Positions 24,660-34,939 of a DNA stretch of 64,000 nt are shown here, one piece after another. The number at the start of each line of letters is the position of its first letter. Positions within the stretch are counted from its first letter, which is position 1. The stretch spans positions 8,001,001 to 8,065,000 of the forward strand of contig NZ_JARUBN010000001.1 in assembly GCF_029626265.1 (NCBI RefSeq). The letters run 5' to 3'. The stretch is from Micromonospora sp. WMMD1102 (GTDB lineage Bacteria > Actinomycetota > Actinomycetes > Mycobacteriales > Micromonosporaceae). Below the pieces are notes generated by a model that saw only the letters and a list, made by a program, of their open reading frames with translations, had not been told where the DNA came from and made no database searches. Made by a program: the position numbers and the translations under genes.

Positions 24660-25673
24660 ATGCGTACGCGTACACGTCTGGCAGTGGGCGCGGCCGGCGC
24701 CATCGTCGCGGCCGGCTTTCTCGCCGGCTGCGGTGGGGCCGGCTCGTCCGGCACCCAGGCCCCGGCCACCGGGGCCCAGGGCGCCGGATGCGCGCCGGTG
24801 GCGGGGTCGGGCCTGGTCGTGCTCGACGACGACAAGAAGCTCCAGAACACCGACAACATCATTCCGGCGATCAACAGCAAGGTCGCCCAGCCGCAGCTGG
24901 TCGCGGCCCTGGACAAGGTTTCGGACAGCCTCGACACGACCAAGCTGATCAACCTGAACAAGGCGGTCGACGTGGACCGCAAGACCCCGAAGGCGGCCGC
25001 CGAGGAGTTCGCCGCGGCCAGCAACCTCACGGCGGGCATCCCGACCGGCGGCAGCGGCAACATCACCGTCGGCGCGGCCAACTTCAGCGAGAACCAGACC
25101 CTCGGCGAGCTGTACCGGATCGCCCTCACCGCCGCCGGCTACCAGGTCAAGGTGCAGCAGATCGGCAACCGCGAGCTGTACGAGCCGGCGCTGGAGAAGG
25201 GCGACATCCAGGTCGTCCCGGAGTACGCCGCCACGATGGCGGACTTCCTGAACAACAAGGTGAACGCCAACGCCGGCGCCACCCCGCCGCCGATCTCCTC
25301 GCCCGACCTCGACCAGACGGTGAACGGGCTCAAGGCGGCCGGCGAGAAGGTGGGGATCACCTTCGGCAAGCCCTCGGCCGCACAGGACCAGAACGCGTTC
25401 GCGGTCACCAAGGCGTTCGCCGACAAGTACGGCGTACGCACGCTCAGCGAACTGGCCGCGAAGTGCTCCGGCTCGGCGACCGTACTCGGCGGCCCGCCGG
25501 AGTGCCCGCAGCGGCCGAAGTGCCAGGCCGGGCTGGTCCAGGTCTACAACTTCAACGCGGGCCGGTTCGACTCGCTCGACGCCGGTGGCCCGCAGACCAA
25601 GTCGGCGCTGACCACCGGCACGATCAGCGTCGGACTGGTCTTCTCCTCCGACGGCGCGCTCGCCGCGAGCTGA
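24660..25673 (+). CDS. opuCC: Osmoprotectant-binding lipoprotein with circularly permuted domain
   Basis: This 337-residue lipoprotein has a signal peptide and lipobox LAGC with Cys24. It should capture betaine-type solutes for the OpuC permeases encoded upstream. In ProX/OsmF/OpuCC proteins the mature chain normally begins with IxVGSxNFxE and ends with a segment beginning LVVLEDxxxxFxxxNxxP. Here that C-terminal segment (GLVVLDDDKKLQNTDNIIP ... AAAEEFAAASNL) is at residues 51-123. It is followed by a short Gly/Thr linker and then the usual N-terminal lobe from residue 135 (ITVGAANFSENQTLGELY). The chain stops at VGLVFSSDGALAAS, exactly where the moved segment would normally follow. The order is read directly from the sequence. 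A functional fold is expected if the termini are close, but this is not proven. Confidence 0.88.
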   Translation: MRTRTRLAVGAAGAIVAAGFLAGCGGAGSSGTQAPATGAQGAGCAPVAGSGLVVLDDDKKLQNTDNIIPAINSKVAQPQLVAALDKVSDSLDTTKLINLNKAVDVDRKTPKAAAEEFAAASNLTAGIPTGGSGNITVGAANFSENQTLGELYRIALTAAGYQVKVQQIGNRELYEPALEKGDIQVVPEYAATMADFLNNKVNANAGATPPPISSPDLDQTVNGLKAAGEKVGITFGKPSAAQDQNAFAVTKAFADKYGVRTLSELAAKCSGSATVLGGPPECPQRPKCQAGLVQVYNFNAGRFDSLDAGGPQTKSALTTGTISVGLVFSSDGALAAS

Positions 25674-25697
25674 CCGCCCGCCGGCGCGACTGACACA

Positions 25698-25738
25698 GGG
25701 GCCGGCCGGCACCACCGTGGGTGGGGTCGGCCGGCCCC
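25698..25738 (+). terminator. Intrinsic-type hairpin after the binding-protein gene
   Basis: GGGGCCGGCCG (25698-25708) pairs perfectly with CGGCCGGCCCC (25728-25738), with a 19-base loop that can itself fold (CCACC/GGTGG). TTCCTT follows. It lies 25 bases after the opuCC stop. Confidence 0.75.
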
Positions 25739-25807
25739 TTCCTTCACGTCTTCCTTTACCGGCGTCGCCATTTCGGTCCACGGCAACTGTGGGTAGGCTC
25801 GACTGCC

Positions 25808-28495
25808 ATGTCAGCCCGCGAGGCGCCCGAGGAAACCCGCCGTAGGCCGCTGCTGACCGTACTCTTCTGGGTCGGGGTGGGGCTGGCTCCGCTGGCCGCC
25901 CTGTTACTCCTGCTCGGGCAGGGTAACGGCCCGCTGCGGATCGCGGCGGTGCTGGCCGTACTCGCGGTTGTCCTGATCGGACTGTCGATCACGTTGCGCG
26001 GCGACTCGGAGGGTGTCCGGCTCGACCTGGAGGAAACCCTCGTCGAGGAACTCGACGACCTGCGGGGCGAACTGCGCAACGACATCGCCACCGCCGCCCG
26101 GGCCACACACAAGGCGTTCGGCGAGAAGCTGGAGGTCGTACAGGGCAACGTCGAGGCGCTGCGCGGCGAGATCGAGTCGGTCCGGGCCGGTACGGCCGGG
26201 CCGGTCGCACCGATGGTCGCCAGAGTGCCCGGTGCCGCCACTGTGCCGGGTGTTACGAGTGTGGCGGGTGCCGGAAATGTGGCGGGTGCCGCGAGTGTGC
26301 CGGGTGCCGCGAGCGGGTCGGCCGGTGATGCGGGGGTGGTCGCCGGTGCGCCGGTCCCGGCAGCTACGCCCGCCGGCCGGGCGGCGGCGAGGTCGCCCCG
26401 GAGCGGTCGCGAGCACGGCGATCCGGCGCGCGCCGGCCGGGTATCGGACGGGCCGGCCCCGCCGAGCTGGGCGCCCGGCGGACCGGTAGCCGGCTCCCGC
26501 CCCGACGGACCCCGCCGGGCGGTCGGCGACTCGGCTCCGCCGCCGCTGGAGGACCCGGACGAGACCGGCGAGTTCCACGGCCGGTCGGTCGGCGGGCAGC
26601 ATGGCGGCGGGCAGCATGGCGGCGGGCAGCACTCCGCCGGCCAGCACTCCGCCGGCTACCGGGCCGGCGGCCAGCACAGCGGTGGTGACCGGGGCGGATC
26701 GGCCCGGGGGCGGTACGGCCGGGACGACACCCCGACGGGCGGGTCCGGGCGGCACGGCCAGTCGTGGGCCCCGCCGGGACCCCGGCAGGGCGGCTCCGGC
26801 GGCCTGCCGGGCAACCCTGGCCCGACGCCCGGCCCGATGTCCGGGCCGCCGCTGGGCCGGGGGGTGGTCCGGCACACCGAGACGGTTCAGGTGACCACCC
26901 GGCAGACCATCGTCGGTGCGCACGAGGACGACGACCACTTCGGTTACGGCGCCGGTGCGGGGACGTACGGCGGCGGCGGTTACGGCGGCGGCGCAGCCCA
27001 GCCGGGCGGTTACGGCACAAGCGGTCACGGCACCGGTTACGGCGGAGCACCGACCGGCAGCCACGGCGGCGGGACCTACGGCGCCGGAACGTACGGGGGC
27101 GGAACGTACGGGGGCGGGAACCATGGCGCCGGGACCTACGGCGGCGGGAACTACGGCGGTCACGGCGGCGGTGGTGAACGGGGCGGGAGCGCCGGCCGGG
27201 GCGGAGACGAGCGTCGAGGTGGCGGCGGTTACGGCGGCGACACCTACGGCGGTCGCGGAGAACGCGGCGGCGGGACCGGCGGCCGGGGCGGTGACGAGCC
27301 CCGCCACGGCGGCGGTTACGACGACGGACCCGGTGTTCACGGCGGTGCTGGCGACCGTGCGAGCGGTCCCGGCCGTGACGACCGTGTGAGCGGTGCCGGC
27401 CGTGACGACCGTGCGGGCGATGGCGGTGGCGGCTACGGCCGTGCCGGTGGATGGGGCGGCGGGGAGCCGAACGGATACCGGCCCGGCGACCAGGACGAGG
27501 TCCAGGATGCCGGCAACACCTACGGCGGCGGCGGCCACGGCGGTGCCACCCACGGCGGTGCCACCCACGGCGGCGGTTACGGAGGCGGCGGCAGCCAGCC
27601 GGACGGCCGGGACGAGCCGCCGGACGACCGGCGGTCGGCACAGGGTCGCCAGCCGGGTGAGTCCACCGGACAGGGGCGGGACGGGTGGCGGTTCGGCGAG
27701 GGTGTCTGGCGCGGCCGTTCGGCCGAGCCGGATCCGGACCTGGAGACCGGCGACCCGGCCGACGACTCGTACTGGGCCGAGCTGCGGGCCGGTGACAACT
27801 GGACCTCGGTACGCACCGACGACCGTGGCCGGGAGGTCCGGATGGGCGAGCGCCAGGCGTCGATGCGCTCCGACGAGTCGGGTACGGAGTTGCGCGTCGA
27901 GGGCCGCTGGGCGGAGATGCGCCGCGAAGAGCCGAGGCCGGAGCAGGACCGGCGGGCCGGGCGCGAGTGGTCGGAGTCGCGCGACGACGACCGGTCTACC
28001 GGCGGCCGGCACGGTCCGGCCGGCTGGTCCGGCGGCGCTGGCGACGACGGGAACCGGCGTGGCGGCGGTGGCGGCGACGGGAACCGGCGTGGCGGCGGTG
28101 GCGGCGACGGGAACCGGCGTGGCGGCGGTGGCGGCGACGGGAACCGGCGTGGCGGCGGTGGCGGCGACGGGGACTGGCGTGGCGGCGGTGGCGGCGACGG
28201 GGACTGGCGTGGCGGCGGTGGCGGCGACGGGGACTGGCGTGGCGGCGGCGACCTCGGCACCGGGGGTCAGGGGTGGCAGTGCTCCGTTGCTGCTCCGGCG
28301 CTGCCGGCCGGCGGCGTGGACCCGGCCGCCGCCTGGGGTCCGCCCCGCCAGGAGCCCGAACCGGAGCCGGCCCGCCGAGGACGGCGGCACCGGGACGACG
28401 AGGAGTACGGCTACCCGCCGCTGGACGAGTCACCCCGGGCCGGCGGCACCCGACGGTCGGAGTACGGCTACGCCACCGACGGCGACTGGCGCTGA
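25808..28495 (+). CDS. Large glycine-rich disordered membrane protein
   Basis: Start chosen at ATG 25808, giving 895 residues. The N-terminus has two hydrophobic helices (about residues 17-38 and 43-60). A charged segment with coiled-coil character follows (LEETLVEELDDLRGEL ... GEKLEVVQGNVEALRGEIESVR, about 74-125). The rest is low complexity: Val/Ala/Gly VPGA-type repeats, a long Gly/Tyr/Thr region of GTYGGG-like units, and seven 10-residue repeats DGNRRGGGGG or DGDWRGGGGG. The C-terminus is acidic, ending GYATDGDW-R. No enzyme domain is seen. A surface-scaffold or phase-separating role is pure speculation. Very GC-rich simple repeats make assembly errors possible. Confidence 0.65.
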   Translation: MSAREAPEETRRRPLLTVLFWVGVGLAPLAALLLLLGQGNGPLRIAAVLAVLAVVLIGLSITLRGDSEGVRLDLEETLVEELDDLRGELRNDIATAARATHKAFGEKLEVVQGNVEALRGEIESVRAGTAGPVAPMVARVPGAATVPGVTSVAGAGNVAGAASVPGAASGSAGDAGVVAGAPVPAATPAGRAAARSPRSGREHGDPARAGRVSDGPAPPSWAPGGPVAGSRPDGPRRAVGDSAPPPLEDPDETGEFHGRSVGGQHGGGQHGGGQHSAGQHSAGYRAGGQHSGGDRGGSARGRYGRDDTPTGGSGRHGQSWAPPGPRQGGSGGLPGNPGPTPGPMSGPPLGRGVVRHTETVQVTTRQTIVGAHEDDDHFGYGAGAGTYGGGGYGGGAAQPGGYGTSGHGTGYGGAPTGSHGGGTYGAGTYGGGTYGGGNHGAGTYGGGNYGGHGGGGERGGSAGRGGDERRGGGGYGGDTYGGRGERGGGTGGRGGDEPRHGGGYDDGPGVHGGAGDRASGPGRDDRVSGAGRDDRAGDGGGGYGRAGGWGGGEPNGYRPGDQDEVQDAGNTYGGGGHGGATHGGATHGGGYGGGGSQPDGRDEPPDDRRSAQGRQPGESTGQGRDGWRFGEGVWRGRSAEPDPDLETGDPADDSYWAELRAGDNWTSVRTDDRGREVRMGERQASMRSDESGTELRVEGRWAEMRREEPRPEQDRRAGREWSESRDDDRSTGGRHGPAGWSGGAGDDGNRRGGGGGDGNRRGGGGGDGNRRGGGGGDGNRRGGGGGDGDWRGGGGGDGDWRGGGGGDGDWRGGGDLGTGGQGWQCSVAAPALPAGGVDPAAAWGPPRQEPEPEPARRGRRHRDDEEYGYPPLDESPRAGGTRRSEYGYATDGDWR
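28046..28255. repeat. 7 x 30-base in-frame tandem repeat
   Basis: Seven contiguous 30-base units begin at 28046, every 30 bases. Four encode DGNRRGGGGG and three encode DGDWRGGGGG (the last diverging at its end). Units within each class are identical, a sign of recent expansion. Confidence 0.9.
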
Positions 28496-28567
28496 CTTCC
28501 CCGCTGGCGAACACGCACTCCCGCACACTCAGCCCGGTACCGGGGTGTCGGGCCCGTCGGCGGCCGA

Positions 28568-29731
<1,164 letters not shown>

Positions 29732-29844
29732 CGTGCCACGACCGGCCCGGCTGCATAGCCGGCCGACCCGACCGCGCGGCGCTCGTTCGACAGCACACTG
29801 ATGCGTTTCTTGCAGGATGTGTCTGTCCTTTGCGTCATAGGCAT

Positions 29845-30111
29845 ATGGCGCGCAGCATGGTTGACATCGACGAGGATCTGCTGTCCGAAGCGGCCCGGCT
29901 GCTGGGCACCACCACGAAGAAGGACACCGTGAACGCGGCCCTCCGGGAGGTGGGCGACCGGATGCGCCGGCTTGAGGCACTCCTGGAGTCGCAGGAGATG
30001 GCCGAGCGCGGGGAGGTCGCCTGGGATCTCTGGGAGGAGGAGCAGGCGGCCGAGAAGGGCGTCGCGGCCCGCTCGACCGCACAGCAGGCCGGGCCGGGCC
30101 GGCCCGCGTGA
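29845..30111 (+). CDS. vapB: Antitoxin, VapB family
   Basis: The 88-residue protein starts [20 protein letters not shown] and continues [19 protein letters not shown]. This is the ribbon-helix-helix-type DNA-binding N-terminus of actinobacterial VapB antitoxins. The C-terminal half is acidic and would wrap the toxin (EEEQAAEKG). ATG at 29845 is preferred over 29830 because the family usually starts there. The stop overlaps the vapC GTG (GTGA). Such antitoxins repress their own promoter. Confidence 0.85.
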   Translation: MARSMVDIDEDLLSEAARLLGTTTKKDTVNAALREVGDRMRRLEALLESQEMAERGEVAWDLWEEEQAAEKGVAARSTAQQAGPGRPA

Positions 30112-30510
30112 GCCTCCGCTATCTCGCTGACACCAGCGCGATCGCCCGGCTCCAGCAACGGAAGGCGGACCGGCGCTGGCAGCGCGCGGTATCGGTGGGC
30201 ATCGTCGGAATCTGCGATCCGGTCGAGTCGGAGGTGCTGCGCCGGGTTGCCGGCGGGGCGCCCAGGCGGGCCATGCAGGAACTTCTGAAAGCCAGTTATC
30301 CGTGGGTGCCAGTACCGGACGACGCATGGCAGCTCGCCCGCGAGTTGCAGAACAAGCTCGGTGACCTCAGCCAGCACAACCGCGCATCGGTGGGGGACCT
30401 GGTCGTGTCGGTGACGGCGGTCCGCAACCGGCTGACGTGCTGCACGACGACCGGGCTACGACGTCATCTCCCGCCTCGCCCGGGTGCCGGTGCAACGGGT
30501 TCTGCACTGA
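30108..30510 (+). pseudogene. vapC: VapC PIN-domain toxin with two frameshifts near its end
   Basis: GTG at 30108 opens a PIN-domain RNase: [12 protein letters not shown] (first acidic residue), DPVESEVLRR (second) and ASVGDLVVSVTA (third). After RNRLT the written frame turns into unrelated sequence and runs on to 30629. Restoring one base near 30437 and one near 30455 recovers VLHDDR-YDVISRLARVPVQ-RVLH with a TGA at 30508-30510, giving a normal ~134-residue VapC with its fourth acidic site. The two apparent deletions would abolish or weaken activity. Sequencing error in a GC-rich stretch is the main alternative. The end overlaps the convergent methyltransferase gene by 47 bases. Confidence 0.72.
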
Positions 30511-31483
30511 ACCATCCGGCCGGGTCCGGCTCGACGCCGACCGGTTGGAGCAGCCACCAGTGCCCGCCGAGGCCGGCCGGATCGGTCAGCTCGGCCGCCG
30601 TGGACGCACCGGCGAGCGCCCGCAGATAGCCGGCCGGGTCGGTCGAGGCAAGCGCCAGGGCCGGTCGTCGTCCGTCGACACCGAGCGCACGTAGCGCGGT
30701 GTGCTGCTCGACCAGGGTGTACGGCTGGCCAGCCACCGCCGTACCGGCCGCCGCCACAGAGTCGATCGCGACGTGCGCGGTCAGGTCTCGGCTGCCGTCC
30801 GGTACTGGACCGACCTGCCGGCCGGCCCGGAACCCGGTAAGCGTGCCGTGACGCGGACGGGCCTTCCGCAGGTGCCCGTAGTCGACGGCCAGGGCCAGCC
30901 CTCGATGCAGGCTGCCGACCGCCTCGGCCCAGGCGAGGTCCCGGGGCAGCCCGATCTCGACCCGATCCGGCGGGCACTGGTCGGCCGGGAGCGGCCACCA
31001 CCGGTCCAGCCACGCCGCCTCGGCCGGGTCGAGTGGGCCGCCCGGCGACTCGGTCCCGTCGGCCGGGTCGACGAGGACTCGTCGCCAGGCGCCCGGACCG
31101 GGTTCCGCCACGTCCAGCGGTACGTTGTCCAGCCACTCGGTCGCGAGCAGCAGCCCGACGATCCGCTCCGGCGGCTCCGGGCGCCAGTCAACCCACTCCG
31201 GCAGTCCGTCCGGGCGTGGCGCCAGCTCGACGGCGGTGAGCCGAAGCCGGGCGGCGAGAGCCGGCGGGGCGAGCCTGGCCAGCGTGCCGAGCAGTTCACC
31301 CCGGCCGGCACCGACATCGACCAGCTGCAGCGGGTCCGGCCGGCCCAGCGCCGCGTCGAGCCGGTCCAGCAGGCGCAGCAGTGCCGCGCCGAGCAGCGGC
31401 ATGTGCGCGCTGGTCCGGAAGTGCGCGGTCGGCCCGGCGCCGGTGACGAAGAACCCCTGGTCACCGTAGAGCGCGGTGGTCAT
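30464..31483 (-). CDS. SAM-dependent methyltransferase, MidA/NDUFAF7 family
   Basis: The 339-residue protein (start ATG 31483) belongs to the COG1565-type family: YGDQGFFVTGAGPTAHFRTSAHMP, SAM loop LVDVGAGRGELL, LLATEWLDNVPLDV and ALAVDYGHL. In eukaryotes NDUFAF7 (MidA) symmetrically dimethylates an Arg of NDUFS2, the NuoD orthologue, during complex I assembly. Its position close to the solitary nuoD is therefore suggestive; the target here is inference. It is convergent with the vapC remnant. Confidence 0.85.
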   Translation of the reverse strand: MTTALYGDQGFFVTGAGPTAHFRTSAHMPLLGAALLRLLDRLDAALGRPDPLQLVDVGAGRGELLGTLARLAPPALAARLRLTAVELAPRPDGLPEWVDWRPEPPERIVGLLLATEWLDNVPLDVAEPGPGAWRRVLVDPADGTESPGGPLDPAEAAWLDRWWPLPADQCPPDRVEIGLPRDLAWAEAVGSLHRGLALAVDYGHLRKARPRHGTLTGFRAGRQVGPVPDGSRDLTAHVAIDSVAAAGTAVAGQPYTLVEQHTALRALGVDGRRPALALASTDPAGYLRALAGASTAAELTDPAGLGGHWWLLQPVGVEPDPAGWFSAEPVAPAPGRGGR

Positions 31484-31577
31484 CGCGGCTCGCCATCCGA
31501 TCGGCACCGGCCCAGGATATGCGGCGCCGAAGCTCGGCCTTGCCGGGCTGTCGCAACACAACGATAGGTTCCTCCCC

Positions 31578-32861
31578 GTGACCCCGATCGACATGACGCT
31601 GACGTTCCCGGACCCCGCACGGCCGAAGTTCTACCGCATCAGGCTCGACGGCAGGCGGTTGATCCGCACGGCATGGACCGAAGGCAGAAAACCCCGCGAG
31701 ACCGTCAAGTATTTGGATGTCAGCTATGACCACGAAGCCGAGTGGGCCTGCTGGAAAGTTCGCGACAAGATGATGCGCGAAGGATTCTGCCGTGTCGCGG
31801 ATGTCGCTGGCGCGGCGCGCGGTGACACGGTGCTGGAGTTTCTGGTGCCGAATCGCTCTTCAGGCGACGTGTTCGACCTCTCACCGGACGGCCGAACCCT
31901 GGTCGTCGGAACGATGCTCAAGGAGGCGTACGGCGCGGAGATCCATCTGGTGGACATCGCCACCGGCCACCGCCGGCTGTTGCACACCGAGCCACCGGAG
32001 ACCCGACCGGAACCGTTAGGCAAAGCTCAGACGTTTATCCACACGGTGTTTTTCGACGCCGACGGTGAGCGGATCATCTACGCGCTCAACGAGGAGACCC
32101 GTCTGTTGGACCCGGCAAGCGGGCAGCAGCGGACCCTTGCCGCCTACCGACAATACCAGGATGCCCAGTTCAACCCCTTCTGCGTGCAACCTGTATGGGA
32201 CGCCGCCCGGCGCAGGCTGCTCGTGTTCGACGCCGGGGATATGGTACGGGTGATTGATACAGATGGTTCTGTGCTCTTCGAGGTGTGCACCAAGGCTGGC
32301 ACGACGGAATGCCGCGCAGGTGCGCTGTCGCCGTCGGGGCGATTGCTCGCGCTGTACCGGCCAAGTCGCGGCGTCGTCTACCGGCACGAAGACGCGCTGC
32401 ACGACCCGACCAACGAGATCGAGGTATGGGATATCGCAGCGGGGCGCCTTACCGCGCGCATCCCGGCGCCGGTCCCACCGGCGGGCGCACGGCAGTTGCA
32501 CAAGATCGGATTCGATCCCACCGAGAGTCTGGTCGTGACCAACCCCGACCCCGTCCAGGGGCCCTGTGCCTTGTCGATCGAGACCGGCGAGCTGGTCTGG
32601 CACTTTCCGGACGCCTATCGCACCGACCGCTGGGACACCTGCTACGGCTGGGACTACTCGCCCGATGGTGCGACGCTGGCCATCGGCCGCAGAGGGGACA
32701 CGGAGGTCGTTGACGCGGCCACCCGCGTTGCCGACTCGGCGTTCGAGCGCTGCCCTGCGACAGGCCCGACCGGTCGTACCTATCGGGTCAAACTCGCCGC
32801 CGACGGCACGTTGCTCGCCTCGGGCGGCGACTCGGGCCGGATCCTCGTCCGCAAGCTGTGA
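31578..32861 (+). CDS. WGR-like domain plus beta-propeller protein
   Basis: GTG at 31578, just after CCTCCCC, starts a 427-residue protein. Residues ~8-75 match a WGR-type domain (KFYRIRLDGRRLIRTAWTE, GRKP, then helix WACWKVRDKMMREGFCRV). The remainder has repeated beta-strand blades such as FDLSPDGRTLVVGTML, GALSPSGRLLALYR, YGWDYSPDGATLAIGR and KLAADGTLLASGGDSGRI, as in WD40/YVTN propellers. WGR domains occur in PARPs and in bacterial MolR-like proteins, often in DNA-related or conflict contexts. The function here is unknown. Codon usage is less GC-biased than its neighbours. The 143-base gap to 33004 has no gene. Confidence 0.72.
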   Translation: MTPIDMTLTFPDPARPKFYRIRLDGRRLIRTAWTEGRKPRETVKYLDVSYDHEAEWACWKVRDKMMREGFCRVADVAGAARGDTVLEFLVPNRSSGDVFDLSPDGRTLVVGTMLKEAYGAEIHLVDIATGHRRLLHTEPPETRPEPLGKAQTFIHTVFFDADGERIIYALNEETRLLDPASGQQRTLAAYRQYQDAQFNPFCVQPVWDAARRRLLVFDAGDMVRVIDTDGSVLFEVCTKAGTTECRAGALSPSGRLLALYRPSRGVVYRHEDALHDPTNEIEVWDIAAGRLTARIPAPVPPAGARQLHKIGFDPTESLVVTNPDPVQGPCALSIETGELVWHFPDAYRTDRWDTCYGWDYSPDGATLAIGRRGDTEVVDAATRVADSAFERCPATGPTGRTYRVKLAADGTLLASGGDSGRILVRKL

Positions 32862-33004
32862 ACGGGGGGAGGGTCGACAAGACGACACACTCCGTCAACC
32901 CCGATGCGGCGGTGAAGGTTTTCACAACCTCTTGGTCCTGAGCTGGCCGGACGGCGCATACTTGCGATCGACCGGTACCACTTATCGAGGACTGGATCAC
33001 TGTT

Positions 33005-33928
33005 ATGACGGCTTCCGCGCGCCCGCATGTCATGATCCCCCGCCAGCTCACCGTCGGGGTGCTCGGCGCCGGCCGGGTCGGTGCCGTGCTCGCTGCCGCG
33101 CTGGGCCGGGCCGGGCACCGGGTGGTCGCCGCCGCCGGGGTCTCGACCGCCGCCCGGGACCGGATCGACCGGCTGCTGCCGGGGACCGCCGTACTCCCCG
33201 CCGACGAGGTGGCGCGGGCCGCGACAGACCTGCTGCTGGTCGCTGTACCGGACGACGCGCTGGCCGAGGTGGTAACCGGACTGGCCCGGACCGGCGTACT
33301 CCGGCCGGGGCAGGTGGTGGCGCACACCTCCGGCGCGCACGGGTTGGACGTACTCGCCCCGGCCGAGGCGGTCGGCGCGTACCCGCTGGCGCTGCACCCG
33401 GCGATGACCTTCACCGGTACCGCCGAGGACCTGCACCGGCTGCCCGGCATCTCGTACGGGGTGACCGTCCCGGAGCCGCTGCGGCCGTTCGCGGTCCGGC
33501 TGGTCGCCGACCTCGGCGGAGTACCCGAGTGGGTGGCCGGACCGGACCGCCCGCTCTACCACGCGGCGCTCGCGCACGGCGCGAACCATCTGGTCACGCT
33601 CGTCAACGAGGCGGCGGACCTGCTCCGGGCCGCCGGGGTGGCCGAGCCGGCGAAGGTGCTCGGGCCGCTGCTGCGGGCCGCCCTGGACAACTCGCTGCGG
33701 CTCGGTGACGCCGCGCTGACCGGCCCGGTCTCCCGGGGCGACGCCGGTACGATCGCCCGGCACCTGGACCGGCTCGCCGCCACCGCCCCCGAGTCGGTGC
33801 CCGGCTACCTGGCGCTGGCCCGCCGCACCGCCGATCGGGCGATCGCCGCCGGTCGGCTGCGCCCGGCCGACGCCGACTTCCTGCTCGGCGTCCTCGCCGA
33901 CCGGGACCGGAAGGTCGCCGCCGCGTGA
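33005..33928 (+). CDS. Rossmann/DUF2520 oxidoreductase, probable ketopantoate reductase role
   Basis: The 307-residue protein has an N-terminal NAD(P)-binding fold ([18 protein letters not shown], about residues 17-34) and a DUF2520 helical domain ([28 protein letters not shown]). DUF2520 proteins sit before panC in many actinobacteria. A DUF2520 enzyme from Francisella (PanG) has ketopantoate reductase activity. With panC immediately downstream and no panE seen, this gene probably makes pantoate. The enzymatic role is inferred from context. Confidence 0.85.
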   Translation: MTASARPHVMIPRQLTVGVLGAGRVGAVLAAALGRAGHRVVAAAGVSTAARDRIDRLLPGTAVLPADEVARAATDLLLVAVPDDALAEVVTGLARTGVLRPGQVVAHTSGAHGLDVLAPAEAVGAYPLALHPAMTFTGTAEDLHRLPGISYGVTVPEPLRPFAVRLVADLGGVPEWVAGPDRPLYHAALAHGANHLVTLVNEAADLLRAAGVAEPAKVLGPLLRAALDNSLRLGDAALTGPVSRGDAGTIARHLDRLAATAPESVPGYLALARRTADRAIAAGRLRPADADFLLGVLADRDRKVAAA

Positions 33929-33983
33929 CCGGCCGGAGCCAGCCGGCGGTACGCCCGTGGTCCGGCGGCGGAGAGGAGTGGCG

Positions 33984-34847
33984 ATGACCGAGGTACTGCG
34001 TACCCGGGCGGAGCTGGCGGCGACCCTGGCGTCCCTGCCGGGCGACCTGGCGGTGGTGATGACCATGGGCGCCCTGCACTCCGGGCACGAGGCGCTGCTG
34101 CGGGCGGCCCGGGAGCGGGCCGGGACGGTGCTGGCGACGATCTTCGTCAACCCGCTCCAGTTCGGCCCGAACGAGGACTTCGACAGGTACCCCCGGACCT
34201 TCGAGGCCGACCTGGCGGTCTGCCGGGCGGCCGGGGTCAGGTACGTCTTCGCCCCGTCCCGAGAGGAGCTGTACCCGGACGGCGAGCCGATGGTCCGGGT
34301 CGACCCGGGCAGCCTCGGCGAGGAGCTGGAGGGCGCCAGCCGCCCCGGCTTCTTCACCGGCGTGTTGACCGTGGTGGCGAAGCTGCTCAACCTGCTCCGC
34401 CCGGACGTCGCGATCTTCGGCGAGAAGGACTACCAGCAGCTCACCCTGGTCCGCCGGATGGTCCGGGACCTGGAGTTGGACGTGGAGATCGTCGGGGTGC
34501 CGACGGTCCGTGAGCCGGACGGGCTGGCGCTGTCCAGCCGCAACCGCTACCTCTCGGCCCAGGAGCGGACCGCCGCGCTGCGGCTGTCGGCGGCGCTGCG
34601 GGCGGGCGCGGACGCCGCCGGGGCCGGCCGGGGTGCCGACGCCGCGCTGGCCGCCGCCTACCGGGCCTTCGGCGAGGGTACGACCGGCGCCGCCAAGCTG
34701 GATTACCTGGTGCTGACCGCCCCGGACCTCGGCCCGGCTCCGGTGACCGGCCCGGCCCGGATGCTGGTGGCCGCCTGGGTCGGTTCGACCCGGCTGATCG
34801 ACAACATGGCTGTCGAACTGGCTCCGGCCACCGCACCGGGCGGCTGA
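33984..34847 (+). CDS. panC: Pantothenate synthetase
   Basis: PanC ligates pantoate and beta-alanine with ATP to form pantothenate. ATG at 33984 follows GAGAGGAG. The 287-residue product has [16 protein letters not shown] (the HxGH-like ATP motif), [30 protein letters not shown] and [13 protein letters not shown], which contains the KMSKS-equivalent loop. The length is usual. Downstream, 34848-34939 contains a 15-base tandem repeat before the panD ribosome site. Confidence 0.97.
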   Translation: MTEVLRTRAELAATLASLPGDLAVVMTMGALHSGHEALLRAARERAGTVLATIFVNPLQFGPNEDFDRYPRTFEADLAVCRAAGVRYVFAPSREELYPDGEPMVRVDPGSLGEELEGASRPGFFTGVLTVVAKLLNLLRPDVAIFGEKDYQQLTLVRRMVRDLELDVEIVGVPTVREPDGLALSSRNRYLSAQERTAALRLSAALRAGADAAGAGRGADAALAAAYRAFGEGTTGAAKLDYLVLTAPDLGPAPVTGPARMLVAAWVGSTRLIDNMAVELAPATAPGG

Positions 34848-34939
34848 GGCGTCGACCGCCGGACGACCGCCCGAGAACCGACCGCCCGAGAACCGACCGC
34901 CCGTCCCAGAACCACCCCGCATCACGGAGGACGTACCCG

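Noticed and set aside
28046..28255. Possible CRISPR-like array
   Set aside because: The 30-base units are contiguous with no spacers and encode an in-frame protein repeat.
25904..28390. 828-codon antisense frame opposite the glycine-rich protein
   Set aside because: Its repeats are simply the complement of the GGC/GGT-rich repeat. No ribosome site or domain is seen.
30511..30629. Extended C-terminus of VapC as written (to residue 173)
   Set aside because: The sequence after the frameshift is antisense to the methyltransferase gene and has no PIN-domain features; the restored stop at 30508-30510 gives the normal length.
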